The notes below the pieces were generated by a model. That model was not told the origin of the DNA and did no database searches. It saw only the letters and a list, made by a program, of their open reading frames with translations. The position numbers and the translations under genes were made by a program. From Qiania dongpingensis (GTDB lineage Bacteria > Bacillota > Clostridia > Lachnospirales > Lachnospiraceae), in assembly GCF_014337195.1 (NCBI RefSeq), contig NZ_CP060634.1, positions 2,294,001 through 2,358,000 on the forward strand: a stretch of 64,000 nucleotides of DNA, written 5' to 3'. The first letter of the stretch is position 1. Each line of letters begins with the position of its first letter. This document shows, one piece after another, positions 37,583 to 46,264 of the stretch.

Positions 37583-37834
37583 ATGGCAAAGAACAAAATT
37601 GAGCGCATTGACCAGGAGATTACAAAGGTCCGCGAGAAGATCGCAGAGTATCAGGAAAAGCTCAAGGCGCTGGAAGCACAGAAAACCGAGGCAGAAAATC
37701 TGGAGATCGTCCAGATGGTGCGCGCCCTGCGTATGACCCCGACCCAGTTGAGCGCCATGCTGTCCGGTGGCACAGTTCCCGGCAGTTTGGCTGATGACAA
37801 TAACGAACAGGAGGAAAACAGCTATGAGGAATAA
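37583..37834 (+). CDS. DUF4315 family protein
   Basis: An 83-residue coiled-coil protein ([22 protein letters not shown]) typical of DUF4315, found in the transfer region of Tn1549-type ICEs. RBS AAGGAG precedes the ATG. Function is unknown. It overlaps the next gene by 11 bp. Confidence 0.85.
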   Translation: MAKNKIERIDQEITKVREKIAEYQEKLKALEAQKTEAENLEIVQMVRALRMTPTQLSAMLSGGTVPGSLADDNNEQEENSYEE

Positions 37835-38588
37835 ACGATTGCTCCGAACACTTTCCGCCCTTTGCCTGACAATGGTTGTGGCATTTGGCTTTACGATCCC
37901 TGCTTTTGCACAGGGGTCAGAACAGGCTCCGGCGGCACCGGCAGAGGATTCTACCAATGACAGCAATGTTACTGTGGAAGAAACAGAACCAGCACCGGCA
38001 CTTACACCGGAGGGGAATGCGGCACTGGTGGATGATTTTGGAGGCAATAAGCAGCTTATTACTGTTACGACCAAAGCTGGAAATTACTTTTACATCCTGA
38101 TTGACAGGGCGAATGAGGATAAAAAGACTGCTGTTCACTTTCTGAATCAGGTGGATGAAGCGGATTTGATGGCACTGATGGAAGATGGAAAAGCAAAAGA
38201 GGAGCCGCCTGCGGTATGCAGCTGCACGGCAAAATGTGAAGCAGGGGCAGTCAATACGGGCTGTCAGGTCTGTGTAACTGATAAGAGTAAATGTACGGGC
38301 AAAGCACCGGAACCTCCGGCAGAAACACCGGAGCCGGAAAAAGAGAAGCCTGCCGGACTGAACCCGGCTGCGATAGTCCTTTTGCTGGCTCTGCTGGGCG
38401 GCTGTGGCGTATTTGCCTATTTGAAGCTTGTTAAGAACAAGCCTAAGACCAAGGGCAATGACAGTCTGGACGATTATGATTATGGCGAGGAAGATTCCGA
38501 GGAATGGGAAACCGAGGATGAGGAGTCGGACGAACCGGACGCTGATGGGGGCAGCACAGAAGAAGATGATGAGGACAGTGTGAAATGA
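37824..38588 (+). CDS. DUF4366 (CD1107-type) surface protein
   Basis: A 254-residue exported, membrane-anchored protein. It has a signal peptide (residues 1-30, ending IPAFAQ), the conserved [19 protein letters not shown], a Cys-rich patch ([10 protein letters not shown] to KSKCTG) and a proline-glutamate spacer. A membrane helix near 185-203 and a very acidic cytosolic tail complete it. ATG 37824 follows AGGAGGAAAACAGCT. The role is unknown, probably in the mating channel envelope. Confidence 0.85.
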   Translation: MRNKRLLRTLSALCLTMVVAFGFTIPAFAQGSEQAPAAPAEDSTNDSNVTVEETEPAPALTPEGNAALVDDFGGNKQLITVTTKAGNYFYILIDRANEDKKTAVHFLNQVDEADLMALMEDGKAKEEPPAVCSCTAKCEAGAVNTGCQVCVTDKSKCTGKAPEPPAETPEPEKEKPAGLNPAAIVLLLALLGGCGVFAYLKLVKNKPKTKGNDSLDDYDYGEEDSEEWETEDEESDEPDADGGSTEEDDEDSVK

Positions 38589-38779
38589 CCCGTTTCACAG
38601 ACAGTCCCTATGAACGCATGATGACACGCAGGCCGGAGGGCGGGAAGGAAACTTCCCGTCCTCCTTCTTTACCCCACAGCCACCCCTGCTATGGCTGCGG
38701 GAGTTATGGAAGTCCCTGCGTAGGTATCTGCCATCGTGAGATGGAACGCTGGCTCAAAGAAAGGAAACGAAAAAAATGA
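38585..38779 (+). CDS. Small cysteine-rich ICE protein
   Basis: A 64-residue protein with a Cys-rich motif [18 protein letters not shown], likely metal-binding, and a basic C-terminus. It overlaps both neighbours by 4 bp, so it is translated with them. No family is recognised. Confidence 0.65.
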   Translation: MTRFTDSPYERMMTRRPEGGKETSRPPSLPHSHPCYGCGSYGSPCVGICHREMERWLKERKRKK

Positions 38780-39468
38780 GTGTTCTGATTATATTTATCA
38801 AGCTGATTGCTGTTTTTGACCTGCTGGTAATTGCTGTGTATTTTGGCGGCGACATTCTTTCTACCATGTTAAACAAACTTCGGAGAAAGCCAAAGCAAGA
38901 TGACCCCTTTGATTTCTCCTTAGATACCGTGACAGTTTCATTGTCCATAGATTCTATCCGTCAGCTTTGTTCCGACGATGCGGCAGATTTTGTGGAAGAA
39001 AAGATCCTGCCAAATGCGGAGAAAACAATGGCCGTGCTGACGGAACAAGAACAGACGGCGGCTCGTCTGCTCTTATCCGCTTTGATCGGTTTTCTTGCAG
39101 CAGAAGCTCCTATGGATGAACAGAGCTTTCCTTTGATGATGGAACTTCTGAACTGCATGGAAGGGGAAAAAGAAGATGGTTGTCAGGATGCAGTAGATAG
39201 TTTACTTGAAGATGCCGCCTGCAATACCCGCCGTCACGAAGAATATTACAGCAATTATCAACGCTACCAGCTGATACAGGTGGATAAAACCCGTGTCATT
39301 TTGGCTTGCCGTATCATCATCAATGACCTGCTGGGGAAACTGTACCGCTATGACTACCGGTTTGGTTATAACCTGCTACTGGATGAGGAAAACAGCATAG
39401 AGAAAAAACTGCACACGCCTGTGCGGGAAGAATGGGAGGCTGAAGATTATGAATTTAGTGATTGCTGA
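38776..39468 (+). CDS. Hypothetical membrane-anchored ICE protein
   Basis: A 230-residue protein with one N-terminal membrane helix (LIIFIKLIAVFDLLVIAVYF) and a cytosolic helical domain. No known domain. It overlaps topB by 20 bp and belongs to the transfer operon. Confidence 0.7.
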   Translation: MSVLIIFIKLIAVFDLLVIAVYFGGDILSTMLNKLRRKPKQDDPFDFSLDTVTVSLSIDSIRQLCSDDAADFVEEKILPNAEKTMAVLTEQEQTAARLLLSALIGFLAAEAPMDEQSFPLMMELLNCMEGEKEDGCQDAVDSLLEDAACNTRRHEEYYSNYQRYQLIQVDKTRVILACRIIINDLLGKLYRYDYRFGYNLLLDEENSIEKKLHTPVREEWEAEDYEFSDC

Positions 39469-40906
39469 AAAACCATCGGTTGCACAAAGTCTGGCTACGG
39501 TAATCGGTGCAACTGCTCGTAAGGATGGGTATCTGGAGGGTAACGGCTGGCGTGTCAGCTGGTGCGTGGGCCACCTGGCCGGTCTTGCGGATGCAGACAG
39601 CTATGACTCCAAGTATGCCAAGTGGCGATATGATGACCTGCCTATTCTGCCGGAGCATTGGCAGATGGTAGTGGGAAAGGATAAGAAAAAGCAGTTTGAT
39701 ATTCTCAAAAAGCTGATGAACGCCCCGGATGTGACGGAGGTAGTAAATGCCTGTGATGCCGGGCGCGAGGGCGAGCTGATCTTCCGCAGCGTCTATGAGC
39801 TGGCAGGCTGCCAAAAGCCGATGAAAAGGCTCTGGATTTCTTCGATGGAGGATTCCGCCATAAGGGAGGGCTTTGCAAACCTGCGCCCAGGTGTAGATTA
39901 TGATGGACTTCGGGATGCTGCTCTCTGCCGTGCCAAGGCCGACTGGTTGGTAGGGATCAATGCCACAAGGCTTTTTTCCGTGCTGTACCACCGCACCCTC
40001 AACATCGGGCGCGTGATGTCTCCAACGCTGGCACTCATTGTCCAGCGAGAAGCTGAAATCGACACCTTTAAGCCGGTTCCTTTTTATACCGTGGCGCTGG
40101 AGCTGCCCGGTCTTACCGTATCTGGGGAGCGCATGGCGGATAAGGCCGCTGCTGAGCAGCTGAAAGAAACCTGTCAGGGTGCAGCTGTCACGATCAAAAA
40201 GGTGGAGTGCAAGGAAAAGTCTGAAAAGCCGCCTGCCCTCTATGACCTGACTACTCTGCAAAGAGATGCCAACCGCCTGCTTGGATTTACAGCCCAGCAG
40301 ACCCTGGACTATCTGCAAAGTCTGTATGAAAAGAAGCTTTGCACCTATCCCCGTACTGACAGCCGCTATCTGACCGGTGATATGGCAGACAGCCTGCCGG
40401 TACTGGTGAACCTGGTTGCCAACGCCATGCCGTTTTGCAAAGAAATCGCCATTACCTGTGATCCGCATACGGTCATCAACGATAAGAAAGTAACTGACCA
40501 CCACGCAGTAATCCCTACCAGAAATCTCAAGGATGCAGACTTTTCTGCCCTTCCTGCGGGAGAAAAAGCGGTGCTGGGGCTGGTGGCCCTGCGTCTGCTG
40601 TGCGCCGTAGCCCAGCCCCATATCTATTCGGAAACTGTTGTGATTGCAGCGTGTGCCGATGGGGAGTTTACCGCCAAAGGAAAAACGGTGAAGCATCCCG
40701 GATGGAAAGCACTGGAGGACGCTTACCGTGCCAAAATGAAGGATGCAGAGCCGAAAAAAGAGGGTGCAGAGAAAGCCCTGCCGGAGCTGACCGAAGGACA
40801 GACCCTTTCGGTTTCTGCGGCAATCGTCAAAGAAGGTAAAAGCTGTCCACCTCAGCACTTTACGGAAGTTATATGCTATGAAAGGGGGATAAGAAATCGC
40901 CCGTAG
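39449..40906 (+). pseudogene. topB: topB (topoisomerase III), 5' part interrupted by IME-2
   Basis: The gene encodes a type IA topoisomerase that decatenates DNA during ICE transfer or replication. The TOPRIM start LVIAEKPSVAQSLA, DAGREGELIFR and active-site Tyr300 in TYPRTDSRYL are intact. After the GA at 40865-40866 the frame enters IME-2 and ends after VICYERGIRNRP, giving a 485-residue product without the C-terminal domain. Joining 39449-40866 to 50580-51261 restores 699 codons. Confidence 0.95.
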
Positions 40907-40921
40907 AAAGGAGAATTTTCA

Positions 40922-42793
40922 ATGAAAGCAAGGAAAACTGACGCAGGAAAGATAACCGCATTATACGAGCGTTTGAGCCGCGACGATGACCTCACAGGCG
41001 ACAGCAACAGCATAATCAACCAAAAGAAGCTGCTTGAAGATTATGCAAGAGAGCATGGATTTACGAATTGCGTCCACTTTACCGACGATGGCTGGTCTGG
41101 GGCAAACTTCGAGCGTCCGAACTGGAAACGCATGATTGCGGGAATTGAAATCGGCGAAATCGGCTATGTACTGGTAAAGGATTTAAGTCGTGTCGGTAGA
41201 GATTATTTGCAAGTGGGATTTTACACAGAAGTCATGTTCAAAGAGCGCGGCGTCCGATTTATCGCCATAGCAAACGGAGTTGACAGCGACAAGCGCGAAA
41301 GCAGCGAGTTTGCCCCGTTTTTGAACATTATGAACGAATGGTATGTGCGCGACAGCAGCCGCAAAATAACAAGCGTTCTCCGCGCAAGGGGAATGTCCGG
41401 CAAGCATACAAACAGCCATTGTATTTATGGCTATAAGAAAGACCCCAACGACAAAGACCACTGGATTATCGACGAGGAAGCCGCCGAGGTAGTACGCCGG
41501 ATTTACCACATGGCGTTAGAAAGCAAAGGCCCGTATGAAATCGCTCGTATCCTTGCTTTAGAAAAGATTGAAAGACCGTCCTATTACCTTGCACAGCGCG
41601 GCGTGGGAAAACATCAATCAAACTATAACCCCGCTGAACGGTACACATGGCGCGGCGGCACAGTTGCCGACATTCTATCCAAGCCAGAGTACATGGGGCA
41701 TACGGTAAACTTCCGCACCTATAAAGAAAGCTATAAGGACAAACGCTCCAGAATGACACCGCAAGAGGATTTAGTCATTTTTGAGAATACGCAGGAAGCC
41801 ATTATTGACAGGGAAACATGGGAGCGTGTTCAGAGCTTGCGGAAAACCATACGCCGGACGGACACCATAGGCGCGGCAAATCCCTTAACAGGCTTGATGT
41901 TTTGTGCGGATTGCGGAGCGAAAATGTATAACCACAGGGGCGGGGCGGGAATTGCGCGCGACTGGGCTGGGCGACCCAACGGAAAGAAGCGTCCAGAACG
42001 CGACGAATACAACTGTTCCCGTTATGATTTAGGCAACCAGCACTACGATAGATACTGTACAACGCACCTTATCCGCACAGCGGTTGTAAATGAACTTCTG
42101 CTTGAAGCTATCAAAGAAGTGTGCGACTATGCGCTGAATAATGAAACGGCATTTATGGAACAGGTCTGCTCTGCTTCCAGCGAACGACAGGCGAAAGCGG
42201 CAAAGGCAATCCGGCAGCGGAAACAGCGCAGCGAAAAGCGGACTGACGAATTGAGCCGCTTAATCCGCAAACTTTATGAGGACAATGTAAACGGTAAACT
42301 TTCTGATAAGCTCTTTGAGCAAATGTTACATGATTTTGAAGCGGAATTAGAGAGTTTGACCGAGAGCATAGCACAAGACCAACAGGAACTTGACCGCATA
42401 AGCCGGGAAACTGTCAACGCTGAAAAATTCCTTGACCTTGTAAAAAAGTACACGGATTTTTCCGAGCTTACCCCCGCCATGATAAATGAATTTGTTGAAA
42501 AAATCCTTGTTCATCAAGCCGAGGGCAAGGGGGCAAGCCGCACACAGGAGGTTGAGATTTTCTTTAATTTTGTCGGCAAAGTGGAAATCCCCCATGAAGA
42601 AATCAAACTGACAGAGGAAGAAAAAGCCGCATTAGCGGAGCAGGAACGACGCAGAGCGAAAAAAGCGGAATATAACCGCCGCTATATGGAGAAGAAACGC
42701 AGACAATGGAAAGAGCAGCGGGAACAGGAACAGGCGCAGAAGCCCCAAGAGCTTCCCTCTGCCGCAGACGAGAAAGGAGAACATATCGCATGA
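40922..42793 (+). CDS. Large serine recombinase of IME-2
   Basis: A 623-residue recombinase. The catalytic serine is S19 in YERLSRDD, followed by KDLSRVGRDYLQVG, the recombinase domain ending in KHTNSHCIYGYK, and a zinc ribbon (MFCADCGAKMYN to CTTHLIR). A DUF4368-like C-terminus ends in a highly charged tail. It starts 55 bp from the left core with RBS AAAGGAG. It is related to, but clearly distinct from, the IME-1 recombinase, consistent with the different core dinucleotide. Confidence 0.95.
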   Translation: MKARKTDAGKITALYERLSRDDDLTGDSNSIINQKKLLEDYAREHGFTNCVHFTDDGWSGANFERPNWKRMIAGIEIGEIGYVLVKDLSRVGRDYLQVGFYTEVMFKERGVRFIAIANGVDSDKRESSEFAPFLNIMNEWYVRDSSRKITSVLRARGMSGKHTNSHCIYGYKKDPNDKDHWIIDEEAAEVVRRIYHMALESKGPYEIARILALEKIERPSYYLAQRGVGKHQSNYNPAERYTWRGGTVADILSKPEYMGHTVNFRTYKESYKDKRSRMTPQEDLVIFENTQEAIIDRETWERVQSLRKTIRRTDTIGAANPLTGLMFCADCGAKMYNHRGGAGIARDWAGRPNGKKRPERDEYNCSRYDLGNQHYDRYCTTHLIRTAVVNELLLEAIKEVCDYALNNETAFMEQVCSASSERQAKAAKAIRQRKQRSEKRTDELSRLIRKLYEDNVNGKLSDKLFEQMLHDFEAELESLTESIAQDQQELDRISRETVNAEKFLDLVKKYTDFSELTPAMINEFVEKILVHQAEGKGASRTQEVEIFFNFVGKVEIPHEEIKLTEEEKAALAEQERRRAKKAEYNRRYMEKKRRQWKEQREQEQAQKPQELPSAADEKGEHIA

Positions 42794-43116
42794 GAAGATT
42801 GATTGACAATGGAAACACATACGCTGCCAGACCACCTTATATCGGGCATTACGGACGCTTGCGGAAAGCCTACCTTGAGAGCTACCGCCCCGACCTCTAC
42901 GCCGCCCTTACCGCCAGTGAAACGCTCTATGAGCATTGCGCCGAGATTGACGCAGCCGCCCGAAGCCGGATTGACCTTATCATGTCGCAGCTTGCTAAGA
43001 GTGCGGGAGTTGCCGAGAAATTAAAAGCAAAAGATCCGCTTGCGTGGGTGGGACTGATGAACGCTTGCAAGGCACAGGCGGAGAAAATCGTGAAGCACGA
43101 GTTAATCTATGTTTGA
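42790..43116 (+). CDS. tnpV: TnpV family protein
   Basis: A 108-residue transposon-encoded protein of the TnpV family with YGRLRKAYLESYRPDLYAAL, LYEHCAEIDAAARSR and DPLAWVGLMNACKAQAEKIV. Its start overlaps the recombinase stop by 4 bp. Function is unknown. A homologue lies inside the SNF2 gene at 55,979. The 171 bp after it hold no convincing gene. Confidence 0.85.
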   Translation: MRRLIDNGNTYAARPPYIGHYGRLRKAYLESYRPDLYAALTASETLYEHCAEIDAAARSRIDLIMSQLAKSAGVAEKLKAKDPLAWVGLMNACKAQAEKIVKHELIYV

Positions 43117-43287
43117 CGGTCAAGAGCCGGAAAAAACAGAAATCTTGCGATAACAGCCGCCTCGACGATACATTCCCCGTCCGGGCGGTTTTTATCGTCA
43201 AAATCGCTGTTTCCCCCAAGTCAAGAGCCGGAAAAAACACCCGAAAAATGCCACTATTGCGTAACAGGGGCGCAGAAAGGAGCTTGC

Positions 43288-43602
43288 ATGAAAACAGGAC
43301 TTACAAAACAGGAAAAGACCACCGATATTTGGTTTGACGAGAAAGACCCACTAATCTATATCCGCACCCACAACACCGACTTAAAGAAGCGGCTTGCCGC
43401 CTATGCCGGACAGCACTCCGACCAGTGCCGCCAGACCGACGCAGACCCCGAAACGGGTTGCATGGAGTTTGAGATTGCAAAGGGGCGTTTCTCTTTCCGT
43501 CTGACCGCTCCATACAGCGAAGAACGGCGCAGAGCCGCCAGCAAAGCGGCAAAGAAACAATACGGCAACTTGACACACCCTATTCAAAAAGATGTGCTAT
43601 AA
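43288..43602 (+). CDS. Conserved mobile-element protein
   Basis: A 104-residue protein with DPLIYIRTHNTDLKKRLAAYA and a C-terminal PYSEERRRAASKAAKK. The ICE protein at 51,258 has the same plan (MAEIYTHDPRLMEKL, then PYSAERRKAASERAK), so they are homologues. Function unknown. RBS AAAGGAG precedes the ATG. Confidence 0.7.
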   Translation: MKTGLTKQEKTTDIWFDEKDPLIYIRTHNTDLKKRLAAYAGQHSDQCRQTDADPETGCMEFEIAKGRFSFRLTAPYSEERRRAASKAAKKQYGNLTHPIQKDVL

Positions 43603-43687
43603 TTTTTTTGAAAAAATTTTGGATTTGATGTAGTATTTGCCGCTGAAACCGTAGTATATGGGTGAAGCCGGAAAGGAGGCGGCGTAT

Positions 43688-44248
43688 TTGATAGAAGATG
43701 AAAAAATCATAGAACTTTTTTCCCAACGTTCAGAAGAAGCTATACGGGAACTGGATATAAAATACGGCAAAGTTTATCAAAAGCTCTCGTATAACATTGT
43801 GAACAACAGACAGGACGCGGAGGAATGTGTGAATGACGCTTACTTAGGCACATGGAACGCAATTCCCCCGGCGAAGCCTGACCCGCTGCTGACCTATGTC
43901 TGTAAAATCGTTCGGAACATTTCATTGAAGATTTATTACAGAAAGGAAGCAGCCAAACGAAGCAGCCATTACACGATTGCTATGGAGGAAATCGAAGCCT
44001 GCATAGCAGACCCCAACACAGTTGAAACGGAGATTGAAGCCAGAGAATTAGCCCGTATCATTGAAAACTTTTTGGACACGCTGACCGTTGAAAATCGAGT
44101 TATCTTCATACGGCGGTATTGGTTTTCTGAAAGCTGCAAAGATATAGCCGAGTTTGTAGGGCTTACAGAGAAAAACATCTCCGTCCGGCTGACCCGTATC
44201 CGTCAAAAAATGAAAGACTATTTAATCGAAAGAGAGGTATTTATATGA
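43688..44248 (+). CDS. ECF-type RNA polymerase sigma factor
   Basis: A 186-residue sigma-70 family factor. Region 2 is in ELDIKYGKVYQKLSYNIVN and AEECVNDAYLGTWNAIPP; region 4 helix-turn-helix is CKDIAEFVGLTEKNISVRLTR. TTG 43688 is chosen because AAAGGAGG sits 10 bp before it; ATG 43658 has no RBS. The next gene overlaps by 4 bp and encodes a membrane protein, the classical layout of an ECF sigma and its anti-sigma factor. A target promoter was not identified. Confidence 0.9.
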   Translation: MIEDEKIIELFSQRSEEAIRELDIKYGKVYQKLSYNIVNNRQDAEECVNDAYLGTWNAIPPAKPDPLLTYVCKIVRNISLKIYYRKEAAKRSSHYTIAMEEIEACIADPNTVETEIEARELARIIENFLDTLTVENRVIFIRRYWFSESCKDIAEFVGLTEKNISVRLTRIRQKMKDYLIEREVFI

Positions 44249-45618
44249 ACTCTAAGAAGTTTTCCGAAGCCATGAGTGAGCTTGACAGCAAGTACATTGA
44301 TGAAGCAATCCATTACAAGAAGAAGTCCAGCAAGAAACACAACTGGACGAAGTGGGGTTCCCTTGCCGCGTGTCTTTGTTTGGCATTAGGCGCAGCATTT
44401 ACCGTACCGAAGCTCATGCAGCCTTCCGATATTGGCGATATTGGTACGCCACAGCCCAGTAACCCGATTATTTCTCCTATACAGGAGGAGCCGCACAAAC
44501 AGCAGACCGATAACAGTGTCATTGATGAAACTATGACATTGGAGGAAGCACAGCTTTCCGAGCCTTTCGGCGGCTACATGCTTTCCGAAGCACCGTCCGG
44601 CTTTACTGTTGAAACAATCCGGCGTTATCAAGATGAAACTGCAAACTATCTTTCTGGACTTTGGACGAAAGGCGAGGGTTCCTTTGATGAAATAAGCTGG
44701 CGGGTATCTTCCTATGATGACACTATGGAAAACAGAGTAACATCCGTTGATGATACCCAAAATTACGATTTAAGCCTTTATCCGTTCCCACTTGCTGATT
44801 CCGTACCAGAAGAATTGTTCGAGGTTGTAGACCACCCGATTTTTAATATCGATGAACTGACATTAGAAGCTGTTAGCCGCAGAGCCTACACTATCAATGA
44901 AAGCAGCGACACAGACGCAATCAGAATGACTTTTGGTGTTCGCTATGGGGATATTGTTGTTGATGTTACAACCAAGGGCGTATCGCCGGAATGGATTTAT
45001 GAGCAGCTAATCGAATTAAAAGATGTGGGTAGCAATACACAGGATATGGCAGCAAAACGCGCAGCACAAAATGTCATTGTTGATGAAACTATGACCTTAG
45101 AGGAAGCGCAGCTTTCCGAGCCTTTCGGCGGCTATATGCTTTCCGAAGCACCGTCCGGCTTTACCAGCGATATAATCCGGCGTTACCAAGATGAAACTGT
45201 AAACTACCTCTCTGGATTTTGGACGAAGGGCGAAGATTCCTTTGATGAAATAAGCTGGCGGGTATCTTCCTATGACGCGACTATGGAAAACAGAGTAACA
45301 TCGGTTGATGATACTAAGAACTACGATTTAAGCCTTTATTCATTCCCGCTTGCAGACTCCGTACCGGAAGAATTGTTTGAGATTGTAGACCACCCTATTT
45401 TTAATATGGACGAGCTGACATTGGAAGCAATCAACCGCAGAGCCTATTCTATCAATGAGAGCAACGACACAAGCGCAATTAGAATGACTTTCGGTGTCCG
45501 TTATGGAGATGTGGTTGTGGAAGTCACGACTAAAGGCGTATCGGCGCAATGGATTTACGACCAGCTTGTGAATGTATACCATGACAAAAGCTGCATTAAC
45601 TTTAGAAGCAGTAACTAA
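44245..45618 (+). CDS. Putative anti-sigma membrane protein with duplicated extracellular domain
   Basis: A 457-residue protein. Residues 1-35 are cytosolic and charged (KKFSEAMSELDSKYIDEAI), as in anti-sigma N-termini of Clostridia. One membrane helix spans 37-54, and the rest is extracellular. The extracellular part is a tandem duplication: residues 93-258 and 279-444 are about 90% alike, each starting DETMTLEEAQLSEPFGGYML and ending GVS-WIY-QL. Overlap with the sigma gene supports a sigma/anti-sigma pair. The sensed signal is unknown. Confidence 0.8.
   Translation: MNSKKFSEAMSELDSKYIDEAIHYKKKSSKKHNWTKWGSLAACLCLALGAAFTVPKLMQPSDIGDIGTPQPSNPIISPIQEEPHKQQTDNSVIDETMTLEEAQLSEPFGGYMLSEAPSGFTVETIRRYQDETANYLSGLWTKGEGSFDEISWRVSSYDDTMENRVTSVDDTQNYDLSLYPFPLADSVPEELFEVVDHPIFNIDELTLEAVSRRAYTINESSDTDAIRMTFGVRYGDIVVDVTTKGVSPEWIYEQLIELKDVGSNTQDMAAKRAAQNVIVDETMTLEEAQLSEPFGGYMLSEAPSGFTSDIIRRYQDETVNYLSGFWTKGEDSFDEISWRVSSYDATMENRVTSVDDTKNYDLSLYSFPLADSVPEELFEIVDHPIFNMDELTLEAINRRAYSINESNDTSAIRMTFGVRYGDVVVEVTTKGVSAQWIYDQLVNVYHDKSCINFRSSN
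44521..45018 (+). repeat. Intragenic tandem domain repeat, copy 1
   Basis: 498 bp coding residues 93-258 of the putative anti-sigma protein. Copy 2 lies at 45079-45576, exactly 558 bp downstream. The DNA copies are also closely similar, so the duplication is recent. Confidence 0.9.
45079..45576 (+). repeat. Intragenic tandem domain repeat, copy 2
   Basis: Second copy, coding residues 279-444. Differences from copy 1 are mostly third-position or conservative, which implies that function has been kept in both. Confidence 0.9.
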
Positions 45619-45652
45619 ATAATTGTAGCCACCCATAATTGAATACTGACCT

Positions 45653-45686
45653 AAAAGGGCAGCCGAGAAAATCGACTGTCCTTTTT
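45653..45686 (+). terminator. Terminator after sigma/anti-sigma operon
   Basis: AAAAGGGCAGCCGA pairs with TCGACTGTCCTTTT, using two G-U pairs, and ends in a T-run. Confidence 0.7.
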
Positions 45687-45718
45687 CTATGCCGACAGGC
45701 AGAAAGGAGCGACCACCC

Positions 45719-46012
45719 ATGACGAAACCGAGAGAGAAAACCCTTGAAAAACTGACCGCCGAGATTGAGGACGGAAAGAAGAAAATCCGGCAGTTTGAGA
45801 ACCGGGAAAAGATGTTGCGTCAGAAGTTATCCAAAGAGGAACGCAGGACACGCAGCCACCGCCTTATCGTCCGGGGCGCGGTCTTTGAAAGCATTGTGCC
45901 GGAAGCAAAGGACATGACCGACGAGGAAGCAGCCGCGCTTCTCCGGCTTGCCTTGACGAGCCAGCCAGCGCGGGAATATGTGAAAAAACGAGCCGAGGGA
46001 GCGACAAGCTGA
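45719..46012 (+). CDS. DUF3847 family protein
   Basis: A 97-residue protein of the DUF3847 group found upstream of MobA/MobL relaxases. It has a coiled-coil N-terminus (LEKLTAEIEDGKKKIRQFEN) and SHRLIVRGAVFESIVPEAK. RBS AAAGGAG precedes ATG 45719. The place beside oriT suggests a relaxosome accessory role, as for small Mob proteins; this is inference. Confidence 0.8.
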   Translation: MTKPREKTLEKLTAEIEDGKKKIRQFENREKMLRQKLSKEERRTRSHRLIVRGAVFESIVPEAKDMTDEEAAALLRLALTSQPAREYVKKRAEGATS

Positions 46013-46180
46013 AAGTCCCTTAGGAACTAAGGGCGCACTTATACACCCTTACGGGCGTGTGCGCTCTGCCGAGGGCTTAATCTTCGCACAGGGATTTTCC
46101 CCCGCGCTACGATTGGCGGCTATGCCGCAGACAGGGGAAGCTACACTTCCCCTGCGACAGCTTACGCTGTCTACCCCTTA
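46013..46180 (-). other. Origin of transfer of IME-2 (MOBQ-type oriT)
   Basis: On the minus strand the sequence TAAGTGCGCCCTTA (plus 46028-46041) matches the conserved core of MOBQ-type oriTs of Gram-positive plasmids. It lies beside an inverted repeat GCGCAC (46033-46038) / GTGCGC (46059-46064). Two further hairpins, GGGGAAG/CTTCCCC and GACAGC/GCTGTC, follow near 46133-46174. It is directly upstream of a MobA/MobL relaxase, as expected. Confidence 0.82.
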
Positions 46181-46264
46181 GTGTACTTGCCGGAAGCAAA
46201 CACCTTGCTACGCAAGCTATTCACTTCCAACAAGTCTGAAATCGCTCTAACGGAGGTGATACCC

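Noticed and set aside
39455..40858. Long minus-strand frame of 467 codons over topB
   Set aside because: It is antisense to a clear topoisomerase, has no RBS and encodes no recognisable motif; it reflects codon bias.
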